Positions 22,640-35,630 are shown, numbered from the stretch's first letter. The stretch is 64,000 nt of DNA from Spirometra erinaceieuropaei (GCA_902702965.1 CACRXP010000016.1:1253461-1317460); one strand, 5' to 3'. The notes: generated by a model not told the origin, from the sequence alone. Numbers and translations: made by a program.

Positions 22640-23150
22640 ACGGTGCGTGCCAGAGAATCGGAGTTTTGCGACATTGGTATCATACGAAGAAGGTTTCTTA
22701 AAGCCGATCTTTCTTGCACTTACTCGAGCAGGTGCAACGCAGAGCGACAAAGATGGTCGACGGCCTAAGCATTTCTCTTATCAGGATAGGCTGAATTTGC
22801 TTGGCTTATTCCCTTTCTCTTATAGACAAATAAACTGCAGTCTACTTTGGACGTTTTGGATTGTCCGCGGCCAGGGTTGCTCATTAAGAGCAGAGGACTT
22901 CTTTGAGTTCGCCCGCACGAACCAAGTACGCGGCCATGCATACAAAGTCGGGAATGAGCGCACGCGTTTAGACCGACAAAAATTTTCATTCAGCCAGCGG
23001 ATTGTCAGACCCTGGAACTCGCTTCCAAGCGACATGGTGAAGGATGACACAGTTTGTGTGTTTAAAAGAAAACTTGCTCGTCTAGTTTTCGACAGAAATC
23101 GGCTTGTGCAGCATGACTATGCACGGCCAGTTTTGTAACATCTGTCATAT
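22640..23150 (+). pseudogene. LINE reverse transcriptase C-terminal fragment
   Basis: It contains RGHAYKVGNERTRLDRQKFS, FSQRIVRPWNSLPSDMVKDD and FKRKLARLVFDRN, the C-terminal end of a CR1/Jockey-type polyprotein. The WNSLP motif is diagnostic. Probably the same family as the fragment at 17390. Confidence 0.78.
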
Positions 23151-23590
23151 ACTATCTTCCACACTAATTTACAGTGACCCTATGCACTACTTTATGATTA
23201 CGATTGAACTGTGGCCACATCACAATTTAAATTCCTGCAATTTTTTTTGAGTACGAATCTGCGAAAGCACTGTACATAAATAAGGTCATCAAGGGCTCTG
23301 CCTCTAACCCTTCAAATATATACATACATAAAATCCGAAGAAGGCGTAATTTTCTGCCCAATGAGTAAAATAATGAATATTGTTCTGCATGGCTTGTATG
23401 AAACATAGTTAATTTTATAAGGGTAAAAGAATCAAAAATAAAAGGATGATACTACTTAAGTGATCATGTTTGCACGGACTACAGTTTATTCTGGGGGCCG
23501 GAAAAATGTCGTTTAAAGAACAGCTTTCCCGAGGTAAATGATATATCGTGGGATTGTTCTATGTTGTAGTTAGTTTAACGACCCTACCTA

Positions 23591-24579
23591 GAGTAGGTGG
23601 GCTAACTCATGGAATGTCAAACGAAATTCTGAAATACGTCTTCCTTTCGAAAAGATTACTTAAGTAGGGTTGCAAAATTAATCATTTTGCGGCAAAATTC
23701 TACAGCAATTTGCGAACCTCGGGATGCCGGCTTTCGAAGGAATTTCATTTCGGCAGCGGGCAAAACCCACAATTTGTAACCAATGACTACATATGTAGCA
23801 CGATTTTGTCCCATTGCTGTTCGATTCCCTTAAAAAGTCAATTACATTTCATGAAATCATGCATGAATTTATTCATTCCTCTACTCACTGGATAGAAAAC
23901 TACGTCGTCTTCCAATTTTATACTCGATGGAAGGGTATAATTCGGTTATCAAACACTTTTCCAATTCCCGAATAATTTTGAACCTGACCTGCCGCTAAAC
24001 TAGCATTTAGGGTTTAGAAACTACAAACTATATATCTTTCAGTTACGGAAAACTGTACGTTTCTCTATGGTACTAAGAGGAGACCATATGGAGTTAATAA
24101 AATTCAGCAGTGGATTTGGGACATAATGTAAACTTTACAAGGAACATCAGTAAATGCCGAGAAGCGGTGTTTTATGAACGGGCATTCCATGGTAATAAAC
24201 AATTTCGTAATTAGAAACTTTTCACAACCGAATTATACCCTATCTTCGATACAAAATTGGAAGACCTGATTTTTTACGGAATGACCAAAGGAATGAATAT
24301 TGTTAAGCATGTTTTCCATGAAGTATAGTTGGATTTTCAAGGGCATCGAAAATCAATGCGAAAAATTCATGCTAATTCAGTAGCAATTTTTTTACAAAGT
24401 GCGGATTTACATGCGGCCCAAAAGAATCTCGTTCGAAAGCTAGCATCCCGGGGTAACCGACTTATTATGGACATATACTGGATGAACATTATTTCTGTAA
24501 CATTACTTACGTAATCTTTTCGAAACGAAAATACACTTCAGAAATGTGGTTAACATTTAATGTGTTAGCCTGCCTACTG
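23591..24579. mobile_element. Foldback/MITE-like element family 1, complete copy
   Basis: The left end is GAGTAGGTGGGCTAACTCAT and the right end ATGTGTTAGCCTGCCTACTG, both flanked by TA (23589-23590 and 24580-24581). The arms stay complementary over several hundred bases. No transposase is encoded. A TA target duplication suggests mobilisation by a Tc1/mariner-type enzyme (inference). Confidence 0.85.
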
Positions 24580-24654
24580 TATGATGTCTCCTGGGATCGA
24601 AAGCCCATTTCGAAATTTCTGTAAACATTCAATGCACTAGCACATTTACTGTAG

Positions 24655-24800
24655 ACTGCAGTTACTGCGATCACAGGTATACAAAGTTTTCCCGCTTGAC
24701 GCAGGCATTCTCACTCGAACCCATCATCAGGAACGATCGCGGACGGGTTGGAGTGAGAGTCCGTGTTATCAAGTCAATAAGCGCTCTCTTTCCCCCGGAC
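24655..24800 (-). mobile_element. Penelope-like terminal fragment with hammerhead-like fold
   Basis: The reverse complement has CTGATGATGGGTTCGAGTGA, a stem partner GAATGCC, then GCGTCAAGC and, further on, CCTGTGATCGCAGTAAC. The arrangement is the same as in the copy at 21680-21725. No coding part remains. Confidence 0.6.
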
Positions 24801-24899
24801 TGCTGCTAACTCATTCCATAGTTAATATCTGACACGCGCACCTTCATACATACAAAATACACTTCCTCAGGATAAGTAAACGAGGTCTATAATAATAAT

Positions 24900-27560
24900 C
24901 TAAGTCGAGTGCAGCACGCGACCTTCTTGAGGGTGTGGATGTTGGGATGTGGACTCAGGTTGTCGATTTTCCCACCCGAGACTCAAGCATACTTGACCTA
25001 ATTTTCTGTAGAGGCTGCATGCCATCGTCGGTGTCACCCCTAGGCCCACTGGGGGGCTCAGACCATGACATAGTTGTTTCAGCGTTGGAATTCGAGGCTG
25101 ACAAAACGTCTTCCAAAAAGTATAATTTTTTCCGCGATTCCCAATCAACTCGCTCAACCGATTTATTAACACACCTTAATTCCTCCGACTGGACTGATTT
25201 CTTCCTTACTTCGGATGTAAATGTTTGCACTGCAAATCTGTACGAAATTTTGGATCCGCTTATTTCTCGTTTTGTCCCCCGTAAGAAAATTATTAATGTT
25301 GGAGATGAGGTTTTCCTACCCTTACCCTTTCGTCGCAGATTGCGCAAGCTTTATCGTCGTTTCCATCTTCAGAACGATGTTTCTGTCCTGCCCTTGATTC
25401 GTGATATTTTTGATCGAGCTAAGAGATTGTCTGAAGAAAAACAGCTAGCCGAAGAGGGCCAGTTTACCGAAAGCCATTCGTTAAATGTCTCGAAACTTTT
25501 CTCTAGAAAAATACGAACTCATAGAAAGACGCAGCATCCCATCCTCCAAGACGCTTTCGGAAATGCCATAGTTGATGCCCAGTTAACCGCTGATAGCCTC
25601 AATGATTTCCTGTCCAAAACGGTCATTGAAGACTCGACCATTCCACTTCCGACCATCCAGGCATTGACCGGGGCAGTTCTAGAAACTATAACTTTCACTC
25701 TGTGGGATGTGACTGTTGCGATTCGGCGTTTTCGTCAGTCTTATAGTCCAGGACCTGATGGTGTCCCACTAAGCCTTTTAAAAGCCGATGCAAACACGAT
25801 CTTCCCATCCGTCTTATGCAAGATATTTAATCTTGCTCTTGAAAGTGAAACTTATCCTACCTTGTGGAAGGAATCACACATTTTGTCCATTCCTAAGCAC
25901 GGCAAATCTACATCATTTGATGACTTTCGGCCAATAAACACCCTCCCCGCAGTTTCCAAGATCTTAGAGACATTGATCAAGGATAAGATGATGCGTCACT
26001 TAACAGTGAATAACCTACTGTGTGCTGCTCAGCATGGATTCCTCAAAGCTCGATCTTGTGACACCTGTCAACTCTCTTACTTTGACTATGTTCTCCAATC
26101 TAGGGACAATGGTTTTGCTCTTTACACAGTATATTTCGATTTCACTAAGGCTTTTGATCGCGTTGACCATGCTCTTCTTCTCTTGAAATTGTCCTCTTTC
26201 GGAATAGGTGGCAAACTTTGAATTTAATATCCTCTAACCTTGGCACTCGTACACAACGAGTTAAGATTACCAATACCATCTCCAACCCCACACGTGTGAG
26301 GAGTGGAGTCATTCAGGGTAGTGTACTCGGCCCGCTTTTATTTTGCCTTTTCGTTAATGATGTATCCGATTAATTTCAGAATGGTAAGCCTTTCATGTAT
26401 GCCGATGATCTTAAGGTTGCATATCGATATAAGCCGGCAGATCATGACATCGTGCTTGAGCTCTTAAAGAGCGATCTACAGGCTTTCGCCCAGTGGTGCC
26501 GCACATGGCGCCTTTCTCTTTCTTGGCATAAGTGCTCAGTCATGGTGTTTGGCGATGACCACCAACCTCAACTAAATATTGAAGGTCACTCCATAAATGT
26601 GCCCAGGGTTATTAAGGATCTGGGCATATCATACTCCAAGAGTCTCAATCGCTCGGAGCACTGTGCCTTGATAGTCTCCAAAGCACGCAGAACGACCGGG
26701 TTTATCCTCCGAAATTTTAAAACTAGGGACATTAGAATGCGCCTTTTCAACATGTATGTTAGACCTGGTCTGGAATACTGTTCGTTTTTATTTAGCCTCA
26801 TGCGTGCTACTGAGCGAAAGAAAATAGAATTCGTTCAACACTTTTTTACCAAGAGAATTTTAGCCGCGGAACACCGACATTCGTCTTACCAAGAACGTTG
26901 CCGGCTCACAGGCCTTAATCCTTTATGGTTCCGTAGATTACAAAAGGGACTATGTTTGCTATTTAAACTCTTATATAATCACACATTTAACCCACTCACT
27001 TCTTTAAGACAGCATATCCACCCACGACGTAACAGTCAGCGTGAGGTCTTCTTATTTCTGCCTCTGGCACGTACTGTTAAATATCGTCGGTTTTTTCTGT
27101 AAATGCAATTGCTATTTGGAATAAACTACCCATTAGTGTGAAAACTCTGCAAAATTATCCTTTATTTAAGAGAACTATTACTCGATATTTGCATTCAGAA
27201 AAGCTCCCACAAATTTTGGGTTCTGAATCCACTGATCGACTCTACCGTAGCGATGGCGTTTGTGGTCTCTGAACATTATGGCCGGTCTCACCAGCTGTTC
27301 CTCAACGCCTCTACTTTGACTATCCGCAACTTCATGAAAGGAATTGACGTCCGATAATCTCCGATACGGTGCAACCCCCTCACTCCTTCTTGACGGTCGA
27401 AAATCTATAGTCAGCAGTTTTTTTTCTCCTGAACCCTCCAAACCACAAAAACCACCATCAACTATATTTTTATTCCTCAGGAGTTTTTTTTCACTGCTAG
27501 TCGGATTTGTTTTTAATCGCTTCCCTTGACAATGCCTGTAAACTGGCATTTAATACATTG
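24900..27560 (+). pseudogene. CR1-like LINE, 5'-truncated, plus strand
   Basis: The copy begins in the end of the endonuclease domain (SILDLIFCRG, then GGSDHDIVVSALEF), goes through the linker and then RT: RQSYSPGPDGVPLSLLKADA, FRPINTLPAVSKILETLIKD, YFDFTKAFDRVDHALLLLKL (motif A). At about 26217 the frame breaks. RSGVIQGSVLGPLLFCLFVN (motif B) is in another frame, a stop lies at about 26371, and FMYADDLKVAYRY (motif C) resumes in the frame open to 27102. The 3' UTR ends near 27560 (CTGTAAACTGGCATTTAATA). At least two disabling changes make it inactive. Confidence 0.88.
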
Positions 27561-28315
27561 AATTGAAATGTTCAAAATTTGTTAATTTACACCTTTCCTT
27601 GTGATTTTTTGTTCTGTAGAATTCGTTTTAAGGACTTTCGCATATCAGACTTAGAGAGATCAAATCGTAGTACTTAAGGAAAGTAGTTTACCACGTCAGT
27701 CAGCTGCCTAGGTATCTTAATTGGTAGGCCATACCTGTCCAATGTATTCGTAAATGCCTGGTATTGGTATTTGAATAAATCGTATAGCCGCAATGTCGTC
27801 CGCAGGTTTTTTCGACTGAACTGCTTTACCGTCATTACTTGCGTTCCACCAAATACTTCCCTAATCATTCTCCTATCACATCAGTTGATTACTCCATTAA
27901 CCAGAGTGTAGGCAGGTTCGGAGTGAGCGCCATCATCTTTTCACAGCCTCCGCTAACCCTTACTTTGGATTGGATATGCCTGCCGGCACAGCATACTCAA
28001 TACTACATTCAAGTCCTACCTGACCTTAGCCACACGAAAGTCAGCGAACTTGTCTTACCTAATCTACCGTTTTCCGCACTTGCTCGTCTTTCCGCCATGG
28101 AGGTCGCAGGCGTACGGTGGACTGCACAATGAAGCCCTTTGGCCACGCATCCGGTACCTCCCTGTGGTTGTCGTTCTCCGAAATGACGACAAAACCTCTG
28201 CCATGAACTTCTTCTGCACAGCATGACTCATACCTGCCGATGGGTCAGCCCGCAGACCAATACGGTTCATGGTGTAACCCGGCCAATAGCGTTAACGCAT
28301 GATGTGCTAGGTCTC
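27561..28315. other. Intergenic, no recognised feature
   Basis: Short open frames only; no domain seen. Confidence 0.45.
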
Positions 28316-28400
28316 TGAATAATAATAATAATAATTTTTACTTAATGCCACTTTACAGGCATTGTCAAGGGAAGCGTTAAACACAAAGCCTGCCTTCTCA
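28316..28400 (-). pseudogene. LINE 3'-terminal fragment, antisense
   Basis: An (AATAAT)n tract is followed by ACTTAATGCCACTTTACAGG, the reverse complement of the 3' end of the 24900-27560 family. Confidence 0.7.
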
Positions 28401-29540
28401 CAGACGGCTTTCTTAGCCTAAAGGTAATTAATCGGTTCTTTTGATGAATTAAAACCAATTTTTGCGAAAACGTAATATTTTAACTATTGCGCACTATACT
28501 TCTTGTCGCTCGGCAGGTTTAAGAGGCCCACCCTTACAACCCCTCCTACCGCCATTCCCGTAAGAGAGGCAGACGAGGGGAGACGTTTTTAAAGTGTTGC
28601 GACACTGTTTTCACGTCCCGAACTCTAAGTAGGGGACGTTGCGTTTCTTACAAGAAAAACAACGACAACAAAAAGAATATGGGAAAGACGGCACAAGTAA
28701 ATAATTGCACACTCACGAAAAATATAGCCTTCTCCAGTATCAGTTGTCGTAGCGTGAATGTTCTGGGTAAAGTCCAAAAGGTTCCAGGCTGAAGTCAGTT
28801 GCCAGAGCTTGTTGCTCAGGTGAACTAAAGCCAAGCAAGATATGACCCGGGAATAAAAATGTTTCGTGGCAATTGACTAAAAAGTATTGAGGCACAAGAG
28901 CGCAATCAATGGATTAGTGGCGTCATGCAGCTGACAGACACAAAGCACACGTTACTGCAAGCCGAAACCGATTGCGTGTTCTTCAGGATATTCAAACAAC
29001 AGTACAGAAAAGTTCAGGTGTACAAGAAAGCTTAACGTGAAAACTCGAAAATGTACACAGACCTACATGTTATACCGGTTAGGGCCCTGCGGTGCATTCG
29101 TCCTTTAGATGTTTACCTTTAGTCTGTTCCGTTGCGCCCCACAATGCTTGACATTTCCTTCGGACGCGTGAATTTTCTTAAAATAAAATAACAGAGTTTT
29201 CTGGGCAGCTAATTCCCTGATAAATTCTACACTTTGACTTCTGACATGCTGACTCGGAAGGTGGAACTTTTAAGTCTAGCGAGGCTGGGGTGGATTGGTG
29301 TGCGTTTAGCTGACTGTAGTTCGAAGCCATGTTTTCGTGGAGAGCTACTTCTAGTCCATCTTCAAGCCGAATTTTTACAGGCCCCAAGTTATGCGAAGAG
29401 GTGACGTGTCTCCTTTAATTTCTAATTTTTTACAGGTCCAAAATAGTCCCCGTGGCACTACAGCAGTTCCCAAACCGGAGATGAATAAGCCATGTGCCAA
29501 TGGATCGGTACATTGCAATTTGTCACACTGAATGTTTTAG
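28401..29540. other. Upstream region of the nucleoporin exons
   Basis: The N-terminal exons and promoter of the nucleoporin should lie here or further left, but I cannot identify them. A possible small exon (29433-29504, acceptor TTCTAATTTTTTACAG, donor TCG|GTACAT) is phase-compatible but would leave only a ~36-base intron. Confidence 0.35.
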
Positions 29541-29990
29541 ACTAGCATTTCTAGCCTCTCTCAAACCATAGCTTCTCTGAAACATCATATAAACGATAAC
29601 AAATTTGACGATGCATTTAACCTGTGCATTGGCACGCTGAATACCACTCGACACATAGACAGGGCCACATTCTTTAACTCTGCACTGGATTTGCTTGCAG
29701 TAAGTTACAACTACATCCCCCCATATTTCCAGCGCGTTTCAAATTCCTCTTCACAGGTTAGCTGGCACGACGACAGAGAGTTCCTTCGTTGTGTTGCATT
29801 AATGGAGCTGCCCCGTCTGACTGCCCACACGGCTTGTATAACTGACCTCTGCACAAACCTCCTACAGCTCGACCGTCAGTTGTCGTTGTTTAAGGAAACT
29901 GAAGGCTCATTCGAGGAGCACCTAAGTGGATTTATGCGGATCCGACTTCTCTTCTACATCGGAGTTTTCCTTCTTCGCGTTTATAAAAAG
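29541..29990 (+). CDS. RanBP2: RanBP2/Nup358-like nucleoporin, N-terminal solenoid exon A
   Basis: This 150-codon open exon has an acceptor at 29539-29540 (AATGTTTTAG) and a donor at 29991 (AAAAAG|GTAATT), both in phase 0. The protein is helical. The segments DDAFNLCIGTL, FFNSALDLLAVSYNYIPPYF and FMRIRLLFYIGVFLLRVYKK line up in order with the vertebrate RanBP2 region following its TPR repeats, with low identity but a matching hydrophobic pattern. This part of Nup358 forms an alpha-solenoid on the cytoplasmic face of the nuclear pore. The true N-terminus, with the TPR repeats, must lie upstream and was not found, so the gene starts at or before this point. The assignment rests on the match continuing through the next exons. 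Confidence 0.68.
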
Positions 29991-30388
29991 GTAATTTTGA
30001 GTGGGTTCGGGAGATCCTTCCCTTGCCATATCTTGCTGACAATTATTACTGTTTCTTGCTGGTTATTTACAGCGTGCGCCTGAAATTGTCCTGCCACTAC
30101 CAGGACGTTCTATACGATCATAGTTCAAGTTTCACTTCACTGAGTGGTCGGAAGCAGACTTCTCTTATTTCCTCTAACTATGCCCGCCTAACGAAGTATT
30201 TTCTGATGTCAACTGAAGTAGAACTAGAAAATGTTTCGGGCTTCATACTGAACTACTTATCTCCGTATAGTGCAATTGCCTGTGCGTCTATGTATTCAAA
30301 TGCATAATCAGATTCTTTGCCCCAAAGCGAGTAACATCGGTTTACCCAACGCCTTTGCTTCGAACTCGTGCTCTTTCCCAACTTTCAG

Positions 30389-30779
30389 AAGAGGAGTGAC
30401 CGCTTCCGGGATGCATCCTTTGCCTACTTCCGTCTATGTGCCGTGGAGAGAGTTCAACCGATTAAAAACGCACGTCTCCTGAACGAACACTTCTGGGATT
30501 ATACTTACACCGAAAGCCTTAACCTGCAACTTCAAGCAGCGAGCATTTCTCAGAGTTCAGTACAGCTGCTGAGTTCCGCCCAAAATTTTGATAAAAGCTC
30601 TAACACTCCCGGCGAAAAGTCCTTGCCGCTGTGGAAAGCCGTGATGCCCTCCGCGCTTGCCGAATGCAACCTTGAGAACACAGAAAAACCATTTAGCTAT
30701 GTTTTGGACGGCAGTTTCGTGGATAAAGCGATGCACGAACAGTCTGTGCAACAGGAGTACGTCGAAGGACTTTTTAAAG
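30389..30779 (+). CDS. RanBP2: RanBP2/Nup358-like nucleoporin, solenoid exon B
   Basis: The acceptor CTTTCCCAACTTTCAG ends at 30388 and the exon continues exon A in phase 0. Its opening, FRDASFAYFRLCAVERVQP, corresponds to WRALSELAALCYLIAFQVP of vertebrate RanBP2, placed immediately after the same preceding helix. Downstream lie a Ser/Gln-rich helix (LQLQAASISQSSVQLLSS) and LPLWKAVMPSALAEC. The donor is a weak GTTTGT at 30780, leaving phase 1, which fits exon C. It is part of the pore-anchoring N-terminal domain. The intron from exon A is 398 bases. The 3' boundary is the least certain point. Confidence 0.68.
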
Positions 30780-31929
30780 GTTTGTTCTTTTTCCGTCAAT
30801 ACTCGTCTGCCTTAATTGTTTTGCAAGGTCCTCCAGTACTAACATACTGTGTTTATCTCCTCAACTAGCCTGTCAATCATCATGCAGACCACTACGTGCA
30901 TGACTTAGTGTAGTGTTATCTTCTGCACCAATTGGTAAAAGATAGTGTTGGAAGCGGTGTGCCTTTTTAGTAAAGGTGGCCTTGTGTGTTATTAAGTATT
31001 TGATTTTCATCTGGATACAGTAATGGCCTCTCGAACTCCATTCCCTGCTCAGTCTGTAAATGTGATGTATTCACTACGGACTGTCTTCCTGCAAATATTG
31101 AGACCCTGTTTTTTGAAGTTGCCATGATGTGTTCTCCGGCCACTATGCTATCTACTGTTAGATTGGCTGCTTCTTGGTGTAAGACTGATAAAAGTGTGAC
31201 TACCCTTGCACGCTTACTTATTTTAAATAGTTTTGTGGTTTTAGAGCTGCTTTCGCGTAACCCCGAGGACCTGAACATCATCATGTGGTTTCTGCTACAG
31301 TCAACAGGCAGTTGCCCTTCTGATTTACAAGATGGTGCCTTCCCCGAAGGCCGTTTAAGACTCCTATGTCTAAGTAAGTGCGTAAGTTTCGTCATAAACC
31401 CGTTTCACTAGTGATGTAGTGGTCAAATAGACCGCTCATTTCTGGGGCTTTTTAACTGCCGCCCCCACTTTCAGACAGTATGACCGAACTCTTGGTAAAA
31501 CCGTCGCGGTATCAGGCGGACGTTTACAAGGCCTAAAAGGCAGAAAGTACGGAAAAGACCTCCCCTTTCAAGCTGGGCCGGCTATGCATGACTTACATAG
31601 TGTTAGGATAACAGGCGCCCAGTCCAGGTTTAAATCCTTATCGCAGTGGTCCTACCGGCTCCTGTAATCGGCTTTGAATTATAATGGACAGGGAGTCAGA
31701 CCAAAACGGTCCATTTACACAGCGAAACAGCATCACCGAGTGTCACTCATGCCTCTCCTCCATTCTGTTGTCATCTCCCGAATTGTTGATATATGCATCC
31801 TGGCGTCAACTTTATACGAAAAGAGGCCTCTAAAGACGAGTTTCAAATAGTAGTCAAGCGTATTCAAGAGTTTAACCATACTGGACAAAGTGGGAATGCG
31901 AGGACGACGAATTTAGGGTCCCCGTCTAC

Positions 31930-33180
31930 AGGGCATGTGCGCAGTATGAGGTCTTCGCACTGGTATTTGGTTCGGCTGCGATCATACCTGACCTAGACGG
32001 CCTTATTGAGGTCGCAGATCGTGCCCCTTCACGCGTGACGACTGACGGCAGTGCATTTGGATGGCCCGACGCATTTTCGTCTCTGTCAACGGACATGAAA
32101 TACCGAAAATATACTGTGTTAAGCAGCCTTTGAGTCGGCGCCCACTTCGCCGCCACTAGTTAAGCAGTGGCGCATGCTCGACGGAGCAGTTGATCTCGTG
32201 AGGAGTCAAATAAAGATCGTTCTCAAATCACCTCTCACCATGAATGGCCTGAGGTATCCTCACGTTGTTGCAGTGATTATAACTGTCAATCGAGACGAAG
32301 TCTGTGTACTTTGATGATTTCCTGGCAACGGTGGCCAAATATCAAGTTTTCGCCGGCCGTTCACGCATACAATCCGTCATTTACGACCCCGCAAGAGGAC
32401 GGACCGGGTAGATGCTCGGTACACACGGGCCTTTACGTCGAGGGAGATGTGGGGACTGATTTTTGGGTCTGGACTTGTGAAATCCCTTCTCGTAGTATCG
32501 ATCCGAGTGACGATGTCCTTACTCTGTTTGCTTGGCGACTTCTTATCCCCGAGATACTTAAACCGGCTCTTTCTTCATGTCAACAGTCATTAGTTCAGAT
32601 AAATGCCAGCTAGTCAGCAGTGCAGTTCGTAACCCCCTTATCCTTTCTAGCGTTGACAGTGTAACCCGCTGGCTTAGCGAAATCATTCGCACGCGTCATC
32701 ACACCCCTTAAATCATAGTAGTTGGACGCCAGAAAAGCGGTATTGTCGGCGCAGCCTAGGTCTGTCACTGGGCGTCCGGTGCAACCTCAGCATTGCGTGG
32801 TCCTACAGAGAGTCCAGTAGATAGGCGTTGCAGAACAGGATGGGCGACGGAATGTAACCTTGTCGAACTCCGGGCCGAATTTCGAACCATTAGAAGAGGT
32901 TGTTGTGGCCCAGAACCCGTGGAGTGGTTGCGGGCCTTGATCGTGACGATAATTTTTGCCAGCATGCCATCTAGCTTAGTTGTCCGCCACAGCGATCGAC
33001 GGAATCGAACGCTGTGGCGAAGTCAACGAGGCAGATGGCTATCGACTGTCGAGAGGCACGGCAAAGTTCAGGAATGCGCGCAGTGTAAGTATCCGGTCAA
33101 TTTATCCACGCTCAACTCGGAACGCAGCTTGAATGTGTCCCGCCCCCGGGTCGCGCATACTGGTTTGTGGTAAGAGTCTT
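31930..33180 (-). pseudogene. RTE-like retrotransposon relic, minus strand
   Basis: The 3' tail is at 31960-32005 (reverse complement CTAGGTCAGGTATGATCGCA, matching the end of the copy at 37575). The C-terminal segment is at 32290-32460, and the RT motif A-B region at 32690-33180 (ATTRVLGHNNLF-like, FEIRPGVR-like pieces in broken frames). The order fits a decayed minus-strand copy inside the intron between nucleoporin exons B and C. Confidence 0.6.
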
Positions 33181-33189
33181 TGCGGGGAC

Positions 33190-35250
33190 TTCGATAAAAC
33201 TTAATCCGCGGTATTTTTTGTACTAGATTGTCTTTCCTTAAAGAAAGAATGGCTGAGCCCCAGTTATCAGTACTGAGTCTGTCTCCCCACGCCTGTTAAA
33301 TCACTTAATGAAGTCAAGGCACCAGGGTTTTGACACTAGGTGTGCGAACTTCAGAGGGGTATTATCCTCTGAGTGTCTTGTTGTCACTCAATCTGGGTTG
33401 TCATAGGTACTAGGAGGCCTCATTGGATTCCGAATATACACCAGTCCAGTAAGTAACCTGCGTTGCATTGAAATGGCTTAGTAAGATGTTGGGTTACAGA
33501 CACGTTTACGGCGTGAGTAAACATTTAACGCAGCTTATGACTCAGACAGTCTCATCCCCTCCCACCTCCCCCGATGATGCCCGGCCTGCAGCATGCGACT
33601 GAATTGTTCGTCTTTAAAATGTTTGCCATAATAGTGAAATTGAAAAACAATAAAACGCCTGCTGACTGCCGTCTGGCCCTTTTGGTGATATTAGCTGACT
33701 CTTAATTGGGCCGAAAACCCTTATTTGCAGTAATCTTGCCGTTATGCCTCCTCCGTGGGCTATGTGACAAGTCGTTGTGCATAAACTATGTTGGCAAATG
33801 CCTTCCTGAATTTACCGTTCTGGTCCTCGCAGCCATCTTCGTCAGTCTCGACCACTTAGTGTGAACAAATACAGCTTATGTGACCAATAGTAACCTCGAC
33901 CTCTATGGATATTCCACGCACGCATGCTTTAGGGCTTTTGTCACAGCGTTTTGGTCCATGCCCAATGGCGACATCTGCGACTGATCCAAGTTTCCAGCTA
34001 CACGATGGGCAGAGTTCCACAGCAAGCGTTAATAGACTACCCTCAAGCCACTATGGACCGCGGTACACGCAGTAAGCGTACTGACTATGCTGCCGACGTT
34101 ACGCCACCGACTAGTGTTTTTATAGTTATGCACTGGCCATGCATCCCAAATGGGCTCAACTGCAGCTGGGATTGGTTCAGAAGTGAACTCTCCCAGATTT
34201 GCATCATAACCTTCCCACCAACTCATGTTAGGTGGTGGGGTAGTTAAAGGTTGCTGCGATAGTACCAAACGATGAGCTAGGTCGTTTGACTGTCGAGGCG
34301 AGCATGACTTGCGTTTGACACTTCAAATCATTGCAACCAGAGCAGGATCATCCACAAGAACAACCTAGGGGTATGATCGGACAGCTCGAGACGGTTGCCC
34401 TCTGATGGTAATAGAAACCTGAAAATGTTTTATCAGTCGTGCCCAAACCAGCAGTTTGTTTCTGTGGTTGCATATCCAGGAAACTGCAAGTAGTCCGTCG
34501 GTAACCCGACAGTTAACTGCACCCCTCCTCCCCTCGCCTAGCTCACCCTCTCCAACCGTGCTGACGTCAATCTAAAAAACGAACTCAACTCCTGTTGACA
34601 CCATAGTGGCCATCTGTAAATGTGGGTTGGTCAAGGTGGGTCGTCAGTTCTTGGTGATCTACGCCTGCGGGAATTGCGAGCCTCAGACCGAGCAAGTATA
34701 GCAGAAAACTATCTTTGTCTATATAGTTAGCTTGAGACGTGGACTCTGCTAAACCAGACGTGGCACTTATGAATTATCCTCATCTTCTTGAACCGTTTAT
34801 TACGAGCCACTGAAAGGCATTTGCTAAGTTTATCTCCGCGCAAGCTCTCTGGACCTGTGATTTGGGGTGGAGTTTTAAATGAGGAAAGAACGTTCATCGG
34901 GGTTTAACTTTCGGTTCTCAGTTTGTTTCCGCGGTATTACAGGTCTGCAATGACAAATAAGACGACGGTAATTGCAGCTTGTCCTTGTCAGTAAGCGCCT
35001 GCATGGGACCTTGCCAGAACGAACAGCAGTTTTACACCGCACTCCCTGTGTTCCGGCCTCAGGCGTTTTAGCTATTCATAAAACAGTCCACTGTAACCCC
35101 ATGTCAGTTGCCCAACTGATGATCATATAAGAACGTGGACCCGGATGTTTTTGCTCCTCTGCCCACTGCGATCACAAAACACACTATTTCTCATTAACGG
35201 TCCCTCTGCAGATCAAGCTAATGCGCTCTCCCTGCCTCCTCCCTTTCTCC
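33190..35250. other. Nucleoporin intron, no recognised feature
   Basis: Short open frames (for example 33951-34247) lack domains. Confidence 0.45.
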
Positions 35251-35257
35251 AACGCAG

Positions 35258-35630
35258 TCGTGTCAGAACTGTTCAAGCACCTGCCACTATGCACCAAGCC
35301 CGCACCGTGCCTGCCAATAGAAATCGGCGAATTTCCAGATAAGCAGTGCAAACACTTCGACCGTGCCTGCCAATTCGATGTCCTAGTCTTCCTGGCAGTC
35401 GTCTGTGTGACCTACCTTGCACGCAATGCTGCTTCATCGGACGCTCGCTTTCCCGGCGCACCATTCGCCGGAGTACAGAGGACCTCACAGGGTTCGGTAG
35501 GGACAACGACCCCCGTCTCCTGGCCCATCTTACCGCTCTGTCTGGTGAACGCACGCCTCCTGCCAAGCGGCTGTCAACGCCGCTGCTGGTCCCTCCTACG
35601 TGACGTAGAGGCTTCCGAGGATTCGAAGAA
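35258..35630 (+). CDS. RanBP2: RanBP2/Nup358-like nucleoporin, solenoid exon C
   Basis: A very strong pyrimidine tract (35226-35253) ends in AACGCAG at 35257; an earlier acceptor at 35211 would give an in-frame longer form. The protein contains VVSELFKHLPLC, FDVLVFLAVVCVTYLA and PILPLCLVNARLLPSGCQRRCWSLLRDV. These match, in order, LKQLFHHLP, LEVFLLGVVYTSHL and PLCLPLPVCKQLCTERQKSWWDAV of vertebrate RanBP2. That three-block order is good evidence for the family. The donor AA|GTAGGT at 35631 leaves phase 2 and opens an 82-base intron. The long upstream intron (30780-35257) holds an RTE-like relic. Confidence 0.78.

Noticed and set aside
30023..30304. Open frame between nucleoporin exons A and B
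   Set aside because: Its phase does not connect to exon A, and direct A-B joining preserves the family match; treated as intron.
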